Virus record (IMG/VR): IMGVR_UViG_3300042691_030535
Coordinates: 1 to 42,385 of that record
DNA length: 42,385 bases
Source: a virus
Reading direction: 5' to 3' (one strand)
Positions 14,612 to 22,584 of this stretch are shown piece by piece. The first letter of the stretch is position 1, and each line of letters opens with the position of its first letter. The notes beneath the pieces were generated by a model. It made no database searches, had not been told where the DNA came from, and was given only the letters and a program-made list of their open reading frames with translations. The position numbers and the translations under genes were made by a program.

Positions 14612-15550
14612 TCAAGTAAAGGCCAGCGTGCCAGAATCGCTGAGGCCTTCAGTGCGTCGCACCGTAAACGGAATGGTCAGCGCTGCAATGCCGGCGTCGT
14701 CGTCAGGCGTTGGGGCGCCTAGTTGAACCTTGGGGTGATTAACGACCAAGCGATTGCCTGGCACGATGCCATGGGTGAAGTTGAGGGCGCCACTGGTAGA
14801 GGCTACTGCTATCGCGTAGAAATCCTTGCTGCTTAGCAGGTCTGGCCTTTGCAGCTTGAGAGATCCCGTGATCACACGATCTACGATCTGGAAGTTAGGG
14901 GCGCAACCCATTCGATCGTAGAATTCTACGGTGTTTTCACATTTCAACGAAAAATCAATAATGCAACAAGAATAACCATGAAGGCTAAACGTTGGTGTAT
15001 TGACAGAATTACAGGCTACAGGAGTGGCCATAGCACTATAAGTTGGCGTCAAGGATGCCGCGTCTACAGGAGGAACGTAGATGCCAGGGATGTCAAACGA
15101 GAACAGCGGCACCTGGCCGGCCTGCATTTTTAGCTCCCAGCTCCTGGTCCGAGCACCTATCCCTAGATGCTTGTTGCCGTCCCAATCGTGGTAGAAGGTC
15201 AGGGAGTCGGCCCCGCCTGTCACGAATGAGTAGGTGTTGCTGGTGGTGGCAACCGTTGCCAGGCCCATCCCTGCAGCACGTAGGAAGATGCCGTAGGCGG
15301 GAGGCGTGCCAGCAGTGCCAGAGCCGACAGCTTCAATGTCAAAGGCAACGCCGTTTTTCAGCTCGGCCATCACGTCTGGCAAGGCGTTGCCGAATTGCCC
15401 GTCTAGGCTGGGGCGCTCCAGCACAGTGCCATCAAGGGCCGTCAGCTTCGGGTCTCTGACCCGGATCGCGTTCACCCCCGTCGGGGCTGCTGATGTTCCA
15501 TAGGTCGTCTCCAGCGCTGCCATCAAGAACTGAGAGATGTTGCGAGCCAT
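14612..15550 (-). CDS. Major tail tube protein (312 aa)
   Basis: The N-terminus MARNISQFLMAALETTYGTS followed by APTGVNAIRV is typical of phage tail tube proteins. The rest is beta-rich with SLTFYHDWDGNKHLGIGART, VPLFSFDIPGIYVPP and a C-terminal strand set (AALTIPFTVRRTEGLSDSG). It lies immediately upstream of the G/GT chaperones, the usual location. It polymerises into the tail shaft around the tape measure. Confidence 0.8.
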   Translation of the reverse strand: MARNISQFLMAALETTYGTSAAPTGVNAIRVRDPKLTALDGTVLERPSLDGQFGNALPDVMAELKNGVAFDIEAVGSGTAGTPPAYGIFLRAAGMGLATVATTSNTYSFVTGGADSLTFYHDWDGNKHLGIGARTRSWELKMQAGQVPLFSFDIPGIYVPPVDAASLTPTYSAMATPVACNSVNTPTFSLHGYSCCIIDFSLKCENTVEFYDRMGCAPNFQIVDRVITGSLKLQRPDLLSSKDFYAIAVASTSGALNFTHGIVPGNRLVVNHPKVQLGAPTPDDDAGIAALTIPFTVRRTEGLSDSGTLAFT

Positions 15551-15668
15551 TGGCTTTGGGTGGTTGGGTTACGGATTCGAGGATCCACTCATTGTTGGTG
15601 AGCAGATAGGCGCCAGGGCCAGAAGGCAGCGGCGGTGTAGGAGGCGCTTCAGGCGTTGCCTTCTTCAT
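15432..15668 (-). CDS. Possible small protein overlapping the tail tube start (78 aa)
   Basis: ATG at 15668 lies inside the end of the tail-terminator gene, and the frame fills the 98-base gap before the tail tube start and then runs 119 bases into it. The gap-filling part, MKKATPEAPPTPPLPSGPGA then YLLTNNEWILES, reads like real protein. The overlapping part may be functional or simply lack an earlier stop. Weakly supported. Confidence 0.35.
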   Translation of the reverse strand: MKKATPEAPPTPPLPSGPGAYLLTNNEWILESVTQPPKANGSQHLSVLDGSAGDDLWNISSPDGGERDPGQRPEADGP

Positions 15669-16125
15669 GCAATGTGATGTTGGAGATTGCCGTGTAATAG
15701 GTCACACTGTAAATCATTTTGACTTCGCACGCTTGCAGGTTGTGCTCATGGATCCGGCCACGGGACTCGATGTCGATGCACAATCCCCCTAGGTCCCGCC
15801 TGTCGGCCATGATGCGTGCATGGACCGCCGCGCAGAACGGGCCCAGGATTCGCCAGTTTGGGGGCTCCCCTGGCTTTCGGGGCTTGGTGATGGTGATGGC
15901 GACCGGGAGGGTTGAGACCACTTGGCAGGCGCTCAAGACCCTATCGAGCGCCTCCCCTTCCTGATCCAGCTTGATCACCGCGCCATCGATCTCAGATGCC
16001 ACCCTGGCTGCATCAAGGAACAAGGCCCCGACTCCAGGTATGTCGCTCTGGTCCTCGGTGGCCGCCGTGCCCTGCAGCAGATCGGCCAAGGCGTCCATGA
16101 TTTGCGCGTCGATGGGAAGGGTCAT
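15649..16125 (-). CDS. Tail terminator / minor tail protein, U-like (158 aa)
   Basis: An alpha/beta protein with MTLPIDAQIMDALADLLQGT, VVSTLPVAITITKPRKPGEP and a C-terminal strand pair EVKMIYSVTYYTAISN. A protein of this size just before the tail tube gene usually closes the tail top (lambda U) or completes the tail. No definitive motif. The 4-base overlap with the upstream membrane-protein gene shows it belongs to the same operon. Confidence 0.55.
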   Translation of the reverse strand: MTLPIDAQIMDALADLLQGTAATEDQSDIPGVGALFLDAARVASEIDGAVIKLDQEGEALDRVLSACQVVSTLPVAITITKPRKPGEPPNWRILGPFCAAVHARIMADRRDLGGLCIDIESRGRIHEHNLQACEVKMIYSVTYYTAISNITLHEEGNA

Positions 16126-16334
16126 GGTTCCCCCTGCCGGTCGGACTTAACCGCCACCCCTGCCACCCAGGCCGCAGCATTGACCCATGCCATTATCGCC
16201 CGATCGAGCTGCCCATCGCACGCCCTCCCGCCGGCAAACCGCGAGCAGGCAAACCAACTAGTCGTAGCGACCGCTGCAGCCATCACCATGCAGCTAGCGC
16301 CGAAAACAATCAGCCGCCAGACATAGCGATTCAT
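16122..16334 (-). CDS. Small membrane protein (70 aa), lysis-cassette candidate
   Basis: The N-terminal helix VWRLIVFGASCMVMAAAVAT is a clear membrane anchor. A soluble part with Cys residues follows (FACSRFAGGRACDGQLDRAI) and a second semi-hydrophobic helix AWVNAAAWVAGVAV. It is the third in a row of small membrane proteins, so it may be a holin or spanin-like partner. There is no lipobox or clear i-/o-spanin pattern. Confidence 0.6.
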   Translation of the reverse strand: MNRYVWRLIVFGASCMVMAAAVATTSWFACSRFAGGRACDGQLDRAIMAWVNAAAWVAGVAVKSDRQGEP

Positions 16335-16816
16335 CCCCTCCCCCTCGTCAGCGCTGGGGGCAGAATGGATCCCACCTTGCCTGAACCATGGGGCAGCTTG
16401 TCATACACCGCGATGCCTTGCGTCACCAGCCAGATCACCACACTTACGCCGCCTGCAACTGCGGCCATCTTAACAGCCATGCCATTCATGTTGTTTTGCA
16501 ATTTTTCAACAGATTTTTCTAATTGCCCTGCTTCTTTGACTAATGTGTCAACAGTGCCTGAGAGTTTTATGATGTCCCTATCATGCGCGTTCATGTCTTT
16601 AACTGCGGCTTTATGGTCTTTTTGAATATCTGATATTGCTGTCTCCATCCGATTTAATCCTGAGCATAAAAGCCTTAGATCTCCTTGTATAGAAGTAATT
16701 TCTTGGAGCTGATCTTTAACGCCGGATAATTCGCCACATGCCCTGTTAAGCATGTCGAACAAGCCTCTTAGGTCGCTAAGCGGAACTTGCGGAACCTGAT
16801 TAAAATTCTCACCCAC
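16331..16816 (-). CDS. Coiled-coil membrane protein, XhlA/holin-accessory-like (161 aa)
   Basis: GTG start at 16816 inside the upstream gene's end. Long coiled-coil region (residues about 35-110) with heptads such as LNRMETAISDIQKDHKAAVK and LVKEAGQLEKSVEKLQNNMN, followed by one membrane helix (AAVAGGVSVVIWLVTQGIAV) and a short basic tail. This matches hemolysin XhlA-like and related phage proteins that work with holins. Base composition is more AT-rich than the flanking genes, suggesting a separate history. Confidence 0.65.
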   Translation of the reverse strand: MGENFNQVPQVPLSDLRGLFDMLNRACGELSGVKDQLQEITSIQGDLRLLCSGLNRMETAISDIQKDHKAAVKDMNAHDRDIIKLSGTVDTLVKEAGQLEKSVEKLQNNMNGMAVKMAAVAGGVSVVIWLVTQGIAVYDKLPHGSGKVGSILPPALTRGRG

Positions 16817-16934
16817 GATCCAACCTCCCCCGCATCCAGTCCCGCACAGCCGGCGCCAGCGTTAGCGCCCACCAGGCGGGCAGAAACAGCCCAAAATGCA
16901 GCAGTGTCATGGCGACAGCATCCCGTAAATCCAT
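16809..16934 (-). CDS. Very small membrane protein (41 aa)
   Basis: ATG at 16934, TGA at 16809-16811, overlapping the next GTG start. The product MDLRDAVAMTLLHFGLFLPA continues with WWALTLAPAVRDWMRGR: one hydrophobic helix with Trp/Pro interface residues and a basic end. It occupies the gap between two annotated genes precisely and starts one base after the upstream stop at 16936. A pinholin or holin subunit is possible, but unproven. Confidence 0.6.
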   Translation of the reverse strand: MDLRDAVAMTLLHFGLFLPAWWALTLAPAVRDWMRGRLDRG

Positions 16935-16935
16935 G

Positions 16936-17448
16936 CTAGTCGCTAGGCGGAAGCATGGCAATTATAGCCTCATTCAGGGCAGTTATGAAAGCTGTTGGCA
17001 GATTGCACCGCGCAGCGAGGGCTAAAAATTCCTGAACCAAAGTCGCCTTGCTTTGCTCTGGCTGCACTGAAACAATCAGCAGAAGACCTTGTAAGTATTC
17101 GGTGAAATCTCCCTTGTCCTGAAACCGATCCAGACGGGAATGAGAAAACGTTACCGCAAGGCGGGCTGAATTGTTTTCAGAATCCAAGGCCAATGCCATT
17201 GCATTCACGTATCCGTTTTCGGTTAAAATTGCGTGGCGGAACCCTGGCCAGTCAGTGTTGCTAGCGCCATTCAATTGGAAGTAACTCTCAGCAGCTTCGT
17301 AAGAATCAAAGTAGTGCCAGCCTTCAACCGGATAAGCGTAACTGGCGTGATTGGCTGCAAATAACGTAAAATTGGGGGCATGTACTGAGATGCCAGCGTA
17401 CCTCAGTTCGTTGTCCGTAAATTTGTAGAATCCTGCTGTGCTCGTCAC
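16936..17448 (-). CDS. Fibre-associated protein (170 aa)
   Basis: GTG start at 17448 overlaps the TGA of the 470-aa fibre gene (GTGA). The N-terminal half has FYKFTDNELRYAGISVHAPN, HASYAYPVEGWHYFDSYEAA and ESYFQ, a pattern I associate with proteins following tail fibres in Synechococcus phages. The C-terminal half is helical. It may be a fibre chaperone or a part of the fibre. AT-richer than most of the operon. Confidence 0.6.
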   Translation of the reverse strand: MTSTAGFYKFTDNELRYAGISVHAPNFTLFAANHASYAYPVEGWHYFDSYEAAESYFQLNGASNTDWPGFRHAILTENGYVNAMALALDSENNSARLAVTFSHSRLDRFQDKGDFTEYLQGLLLIVSVQPEQSKATLVQEFLALAARCNLPTAFITALNEAIIAMLPPSD

Positions 17449-18857
17449 GCTGTCACCGTCCAGCCCTTGGCTGTAGCAATACTCGGATTATAGACACCCG
17501 TTTGACTGGTGCCATAGTTGCCGGTAACGGTGATTGTTTGGCCAGTCACAGTCGGCAATCCTGTAAAGATTTCATTTAATGATACTGCCGACAGTTGTGC
17601 ATTTGCCACTGTAAAACTAAAACGCATCCCAGTGAGCTGAGCACGCTTAATAGACGGACTTGTTCCCGCCATAAGATTACCATTGCCAGTACTGCTAACT
17701 CCGCTCATATTTATTGCATGCAGCTCTTGCAGGTTTGCCATATTTTGGCAATATCCGTTCATATTGATGATCGAGGCCATTGACACCCCAGGCGCAGGGA
17801 TTCGCCGCGCTGGCGTGCCTTGATACATCAGGTTTGCAGTCGTCCACGATGCAGTCGTGCCGGTCAAAACTGGAAAATCCTGCGCATTAAATGCGCCGCT
17901 AAATTGTTCCGCAGTAGTTGTAAGTGCTGTGGCCGAGCCTATATAAGGCGGAAAACTGCTCAAGGCTGTATTTGCGTACATTCTAGCCATAGTGGTAACT
18001 GACGCAATTGAGCTAGGGATCTGCGATACGCTCCTTAGCGATGGCGTATTTTGATAAAAGCCAGCCAAGCTAGTCAAAACACCACAAGCGATTATATTTA
18101 CTCGTTCTAGGATGCGATGCCCAACGGCAGTGCCGCCCAACGTAAAACCAGCGCCGGTAACATTGGGAACCGATATTGCAAGATCAAGCCATCCGGTTGT
18201 ATAGGCTTGCAGGCCTGTCTGTGTATTTTTAGCCTGTAAATTGATAAGCGTTAAATTCTGGCCAGCTTGGGGGGTGATCGTAACGATTGCAACTTTATAG
18301 GGCAGCAAGGTGGCGCTGCCATCGTTGGTCAGGGTGATGGGGCTGCCGCCTATGGTGGCGGAAACCTGGAATGCATTAGCCGTTGGATTAACGACATAAT
18401 ATCTGCGGCTTTCTACTAGCCCAGTCGTCGAAACTATATTGTAAAATGAAATTGGCGTGCCAGCATTGAACCCATGGCCAGTACGATTTACCGTATTGGT
18501 TGACGCGGTGAAAGTTACAGGCTTGTTAGTGTCAGCTAGCGCTGAATTATTAAAATTAAATTCGTAGTTTGCTTGTGTATTACTTGCGAAGTTTGTTGTA
18601 GTTCCATCGCCGAAGTTGATTGTATATGCGCCTTGCCCGTTGAAGGCAAAAAAGTTGGCGCCATTTCCCGTGCCATCGCCAGGCCATACGGCGTAGAGGC
18701 CAACTATTTTTTGTTCTGATGACAGGACTGCTGGGATTGCGGGCCAGGCTGCAGGGCGCACCCATTCGTCGATGAGCTGGGTTGTGCTGGTGCCGCCAGT
18801 TTCTCCGCTGGCAACAAGGACCGAACCTAAATAGAGTTTTCCCAATGTAGTTGGCAT
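17445..18857 (-). CDS. Tail fibre/receptor-binding protein with BspA-like repeats (470 aa)
   Basis: The N-terminal part contains a PKD-like segment (YTINFGDGTTTNFASNTQAN) after a conserved opening with WPAIPAVLSSEQKIVGLYAV. Residues about 240-400 carry repeated units around ITSL/TSLAGFYQNTPSLRSVSQIP and MYANTALSSFPPYIG, like BspA-type leucine-rich repeats. The C-terminal NPSIATAKGWTVTA is a common ending of such surface proteins. Likely host-recognition function. It is in the operon directly after the collagen-like fibre gene. Confidence 0.7.
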   Translation of the reverse strand: MPTTLGKLYLGSVLVASGETGGTSTTQLIDEWVRPAAWPAIPAVLSSEQKIVGLYAVWPGDGTGNGANFFAFNGQGAYTINFGDGTTTNFASNTQANYEFNFNNSALADTNKPVTFTASTNTVNRTGHGFNAGTPISFYNIVSTTGLVESRRYYVVNPTANAFQVSATIGGSPITLTNDGSATLLPYKVAIVTITPQAGQNLTLINLQAKNTQTGLQAYTTGWLDLAISVPNVTGAGFTLGGTAVGHRILERVNIIACGVLTSLAGFYQNTPSLRSVSQIPSSIASVTTMARMYANTALSSFPPYIGSATALTTTAEQFSGAFNAQDFPVLTGTTASWTTANLMYQGTPARRIPAPGVSMASIINMNGYCQNMANLQELHAINMSGVSSTGNGNLMAGTSPSIKRAQLTGMRFSFTVANAQLSAVSLNEIFTGLPTVTGQTITVTGNYGTSQTGVYNPSIATAKGWTVTA

Positions 18858-18860
18858 AAT

Positions 18861-20642
18861 TTATGGTGTTATCACGTACAAAGTGGTTGCACTGGGAGAT
18901 GTAATTGCATCGTAGTTGGCTTGCGTAAGTTGCACGATATTAGTAACTTGAGCTGCGCCAGTGATTCCGGCAGTTACGGACCCGGTTGTGGCGTTCAACT
19001 CACCAGCGGCCAGGGTTAGCCGTGATCCTATTGCAATTTCCTCCACCGCCCCCGTGCCGGCCGTGCTGCGGCCAGCTAGGCGGCTGGTGGCCATGGTCAG
19101 GCCACTGGAACCGATCAGGCCAGACTCCGCCGCGTTGGTGATTCCATAGCCGCTTAGTGTGGTGGGCGTGCTGGTGATGGTTGACCACGCCTGGTCGTGA
19201 GCTGTTGGGGTCCTGGCGTCGCTCAGCCGGGGATCACTGGATCCCACGGCGTCGGCAATCCCGTAGCCGGACAATGTCGTTGGCTTGCCGCTGATCCCTG
19301 TCCCAAATGGCAGCCCCGTGGCATTGGTGAGCGTGAGGCTGGAAGGGGTGCCGCCGGCGCCGTTGAACAGAACCGGGGCGCCGGCCGATCCCGTGTTGAT
19401 TGCCAGGGCCGCGGCGACGCCAGTTCCCAGGCCGGTGACGCCGGTGCCGAGGGGCAGGCCGGTGCAGTTGGTCAAAACCCCAGCGCTGGGAGTGCCAACA
19501 TCTCCGCCTTGAAAAAAGAGCAGGCCAGTGCCGGTCTCGTCGCTGATGACCCCGCGCAACTGTGCCGAAGTGGTTGCCGCAAATTGGCTCAGCGGGTCGC
19601 TCGTCAGCGCATCACCGCCGCCTCCGCCGCCACCTCCGCCGGTAACGGAGATCGTTTGGTTTGGCCAGGTGCCGCTGATATTGACGTGGGTGCCTGCAAT
19701 CAGCCCTGGTGTTGCTGTGCCCGTGCCGCCATTGGCTACCGGGAGAAGGCCCGTTACGCCAGTGGTCAGCGGCAGTCCGGTGGCATTGATCAGTCCCAGG
19801 GTCGATGGGGTGCCGCCTGCGCCGCCCAGGATTACTGGAGCCCCGGCTGTCCCGATATTGACCGCCAGGGCCGTGGGTACGCCGGTCCCCAGGCCAGTGA
19901 TCGTGCTCAGCGGCTGAGTACCGGTGTGCGTTGCCCGATCGCGCAGCTGTGCGTCTGTGGCGTTGGCCGTGGCGAAGGGGGCTATCCCGTCCAGCTTGGT
20001 CTTGAATGCCGACGCAGCCCACCATGCAGCGACGGCCTGAAACACCCGCAAAGGGTTGTAGGCCGCCCTGACCGTGCTAGTGCCTGCCTCGGCTGTGGCC
20101 TGGTCAACCGTGGCAGCGCTCCACTCACGGGCGTCGCTGAGTCGGGCGTCGCTGGCGTCAACCTTGCCAGCCAGCCCCGAGGCCAGCGCCGCTGGCTGGA
20201 TCGCTGTTGCTGCTAAGGCTCCCTGCGCCGCCGTGGCGTAGTTCCCAGCCGCCCCCGCTACGGCCGCTGCTGCTGTGCCTGCTGCATCTGCACCCACCTG
20301 GGCAGCGGTAGGCATGGCGTGCCGGTGATCGCCTCGACTAGCTGTAAGGGCAGTGCCTGGCGTGGCCGTGCCCAGGGCCTGGGGAGTGGCATCAGACAGG
20401 GAAGCGCCGCCGCCGCCACCCCCCAGGATTGGATCAAACGGCAAGTCGTTAAACGCCGTGCCGACAATGACATTGTTGACAACACGGCCGTTCTTTCCGG
20501 TTTTGCTACGCCCGGTTGTTAAGCCAGCCGCGTCAACTTCCCACCATTTTTCACCTTCAAGTAGTACGGGATCCTGGATTGTTGCTTCGGCTAGAGTTGT
20601 TGTTCTCTGGCGGATTAGCGTTTTTTGTTCTTGATATGGCAT
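18861..20642 (-). CDS. Long repetitive tail fibre protein (593 aa)
   Basis: ATG at 20642 overlaps the connector stop; a GTG at 20645 is also possible. The body is low-complexity Gly/Ala/Thr with repeated units of the form GTPSxLxLxNATGLPxxTG and VTGLLPVANGGTGTATPG, glycine runs, and STPTTLSGYGI segments repeated twice. The end VQLTQANYDAITSPSATTLY then VITP is a widespread fibre C-terminus. It looks like a trimeric shaft protein. It is unusual to find it between connector and tail genes. Confidence 0.75.
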   Translation of the reverse strand: MPYQEQKTLIRQRTTTLAEATIQDPVLLEGEKWWEVDAAGLTTGRSKTGKNGRVVNNVIVGTAFNDLPFDPILGGGGGGASLSDATPQALGTATPGTALTASRGDHRHAMPTAAQVGADAAGTAAAAVAGAAGNYATAAQGALAATAIQPAALASGLAGKVDASDARLSDAREWSAATVDQATAEAGTSTVRAAYNPLRVFQAVAAWWAASAFKTKLDGIAPFATANATDAQLRDRATHTGTQPLSTITGLGTGVPTALAVNIGTAGAPVILGGAGGTPSTLGLINATGLPLTTGVTGLLPVANGGTGTATPGLIAGTHVNISGTWPNQTISVTGGGGGGGGGDALTSDPLSQFAATTSAQLRGVISDETGTGLLFFQGGDVGTPSAGVLTNCTGLPLGTGVTGLGTGVAAALAINTGSAGAPVLFNGAGGTPSSLTLTNATGLPFGTGISGKPTTLSGYGIADAVGSSDPRLSDARTPTAHDQAWSTITSTPTTLSGYGITNAAESGLIGSSGLTMATSRLAGRSTAGTGAVEEIAIGSRLTLAAGELNATTGSVTAGITGAAQVTNIVQLTQANYDAITSPSATTLYVITP

Positions 20643-21031
20643 CACGAATCACCGTTCAGTATCAGGATCGGTTGCTCTGCAGGGGCGGGATCGCTGGTTG
20701 CGCCGCTTGGGTCACCATCCAGGATGACGTACAGCGGGCCTGGGGCGTCGACCTTGGCTAGTGGAATCTTGCAAAACGCACCATCGCTAAAGCGCTGGGG
20801 CTCCATCTCGACTTTGTAGGTCTGGCCGTCTACGCTAATCGCCGTGCCATAAGATAGGCTGCCAAAAAGATCAGTTTGTGCTGTCAGTAAATAGTCAATT
20901 ACTGTAACGCCTCCATCAAAAACAATCTCGCTATTCAAGTCAAGATAGCCGAGGCCTGTTAGGGCCCCGGCTGTCACGGGAACGGCGCCCATGTCCAGAT
21001 CTAGAAAATCATCCAGATCATCAAACGCCAT
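20642..21031 (-). CDS. Head-tail connector, lambda FII-like (129 aa)
   Basis: The protein has the FII pattern: N-terminal FDDLDDFLDLDMGAVPVTAG, central VTVIDYLLTAQTDLFGSLSY, and the strand pair GTAISVDGQTYKVEMEPQRF then DGAFCKIPL. FII proteins sit under the head completion protein and take the tail. An acidic Pro-rich tail is extra. It overlaps the small gene upstream by the TGATG arrangement. Confidence 0.75.
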   Translation of the reverse strand: MAFDDLDDFLDLDMGAVPVTAGALTGLGYLDLNSEIVFDGGVTVIDYLLTAQTDLFGSLSYGTAISVDGQTYKVEMEPQRFSDGAFCKIPLAKVDAPGPLYVILDGDPSGATSDPAPAEQPILILNGDS

Positions 21032-21207
21032 CAGTCGGCCTTCTCCGGATCCCTACCGGGCTTGGCCGCTGTGGCAGGAGGGTCGATCACTCCAGCAGCC
21101 ACCAAGGCGGCAGCCTCTTCAGCGGAAAGCCGAGGCACGCTGTCGCCGTTTTCGTAGCGGATCCCGTCGTGGTCAACGGGGCCGTTTGTGACGGTGTGGG
21201 CTGGCAT
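21031..21207 (-). CDS. Small protein between capsid and connector (58 aa)
   Basis: ATG at 21207 lies two bases after the capsid stop, and the TGA overlaps the connector ATG. The sequence MPAHTVTNGPVDHDGIRYEN and SVPRLSAEEAAALVAAGVID has the shape of small proteins found after major capsid genes: a beta-hairpin with DGxxYxxG and an Ala-rich helix. A head-completion role is possible. Confidence 0.65.
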   Translation of the reverse strand: MPAHTVTNGPVDHDGIRYENGDSVPRLSAEEAAALVAAGVIDPPATAAKPGRDPEKAD

Positions 21208-21209
21208 GA

Positions 21210-22172
21210 TCAGGCGACGACGTTTTGGAAGAAGTAGCCGACATCAGAAGCGCAAACGATCTCGTTCACGCTCTCGCCCACGCGCACCCGCTGAGCGCCG
21301 CGCAAGCCCACCTTAGGCTCTGGAATGCTGCCGCTCACCCTATTGCCAAACTCGGCCGTATAGCCGAACGTGATTGCGTTGCCGCGAATACTGGCAATTG
21401 GATTGATATGCAGCAAGGCCATGTGCTTGCCCCACACCCTTGTCATGGTTGCGGTTTGGCCCGGCTTGGCGGTGTTGATCCAACTTTCGCCAATCAGCAG
21501 CCGATCGAGCTCCAACAGCTCGGCTACGGCCTGCACGGACGCCGGAGCACCTTGTGCGCTACTGGTGCCACTGTTGCCGGCACTGGAAGGAGCCAGCGCG
21601 GCGGTGATCTTGGGGTGAACGCGCAACTTAGACCACGCCAGCCGGCCTAGTACGCCAGTATTAAACGGCATTAACATGCCGTCACGGGCCGCCATGATCG
21701 CTGAATAAGGATCAGAGTTGGCGTAGTCCGACCACTGCGAAGTACCGCTTAGGGTTGTGCGGTTGGCGGAAGGGTAAGTTGCTGAATTGAAATACAAATC
21801 AGCGACACGCTTTTCACGATCCAGGGCAACCAGTTCGGCAATACCTTCAACGGCACGGCCTGCAGGATTTTCACCTGGAGGAGCGTTTTCAAGGTCGTCA
21901 TTTGGCACCAAGTCGTCAAGGCCGTAGTCTTTGACGAAACCTGCCACCTCGGTGCTGCCAAACTGCACCACGTTGGGAACGCCTTTGCGCCCAACTGTGG
22001 TATCAGGAACCGTAAACATTTCGTCGCGGTTGTACTGATTCCACTTAAACTCGCGTTTGCCAACTGGCACGCGAGGGGATACTTCGTCTGCAATGTAAGC
22101 TCTGTTGGTGTACGCAAGCGCAATTGCTGTGTACTCTGGCTGAATTGGAAAAGGAAAGTTCTGATAGGACAT
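21210..22172 (-). CDS. Major capsid protein (320 aa)
   Basis: Position after protease and decoration protein, plus length and sequence, fit an HK97-fold capsid: N-terminal PEYTAIALAYTNRAYIADEV, VGKREFKWNQYNRDEMFTVP, an E-loop-like region, GFVKDYGLDDLVPNDDLENA, a spine helix AVEGIAELVALDREKRVADL and a C-terminal beta region (NAITFGYTAEFGNRVSGSIP). There is no long N-terminal scaffold domain, consistent with a separate scaffold in the protease gene. Confidence 0.85.
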   Translation of the reverse strand: MSYQNFPFPIQPEYTAIALAYTNRAYIADEVSPRVPVGKREFKWNQYNRDEMFTVPDTTVGRKGVPNVVQFGSTEVAGFVKDYGLDDLVPNDDLENAPPGENPAGRAVEGIAELVALDREKRVADLYFNSATYPSANRTTLSGTSQWSDYANSDPYSAIMAARDGMLMPFNTGVLGRLAWSKLRVHPKITAALAPSSAGNSGTSSAQGAPASVQAVAELLELDRLLIGESWINTAKPGQTATMTRVWGKHMALLHINPIASIRGNAITFGYTAEFGNRVSGSIPEPKVGLRGAQRVRVGESVNEIVCASDVGYFFQNVVA

Positions 22173-22199
22173 TGGATCAATACCTCAGGAAGTGGTAAA

Positions 22200-22574
22200 T
22201 CAACCCTGGAAAGATCCAAGGGAAATGAGCATCGGGCCCTTGTCGCCAGAGACGGCAGAAACAAGGGCAATGCCGCCGGTACGGACATTGGTGCCGGCGG
22301 ATGCCGTAGCAGTAATTGCCCGTCCTACGGAATCACTCATCAGCAAAGCGCCGCGTGTGACGGTGCCGCCATATTCAATAATGGCGCTGTCGGTCAGAAT
22401 GTTGTCTAGTCGTTCACCAGACGCGCAGCCAACATCGTCAGAAACGGCGAAGATGAAATCACCCGCAGCGGCGCCTTGAACGACCGTGCGGTCATCAGCG
22501 CCAAACTTGATGAATCGGTTGGGAGCAATTGCAGCTCCGGCGACAAAAGCTTTAGTTAGTCCTTGGTTGCTCAT
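22200..22574 (-). CDS. Head decoration protein (DUF2190-like, 124 aa)
   Basis: A small beta-rich protein: NQGLTKAFVAGAAIAPNRFI, KFGADDRTVVQGAAAGDFIF, AIIEYGGTVTRGALLMSDS and VGRAITATASAGTNVRTGGI. This pattern belongs to the DUF2190 capsid decoration/stabilisation family, encoded between protease/scaffold and capsid genes as here (lambda D position). It binds the outside of the mature head. Confidence 0.78.
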   Translation of the reverse strand: MSNQGLTKAFVAGAAIAPNRFIKFGADDRTVVQGAAAGDFIFAVSDDVGCASGERLDNILTDSAIIEYGGTVTRGALLMSDSVGRAITATASAGTNVRTGGIALVSAVSGDKGPMLISLGSFQG

Positions 22575-22584
22575 TGAAAGGGCC

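Noticed and set aside
19197-20216. 339-codon plus-strand frame
   Set aside because: Antisense to the repetitive tail fibre gene; shadow of Gly/Ala/Thr codons.
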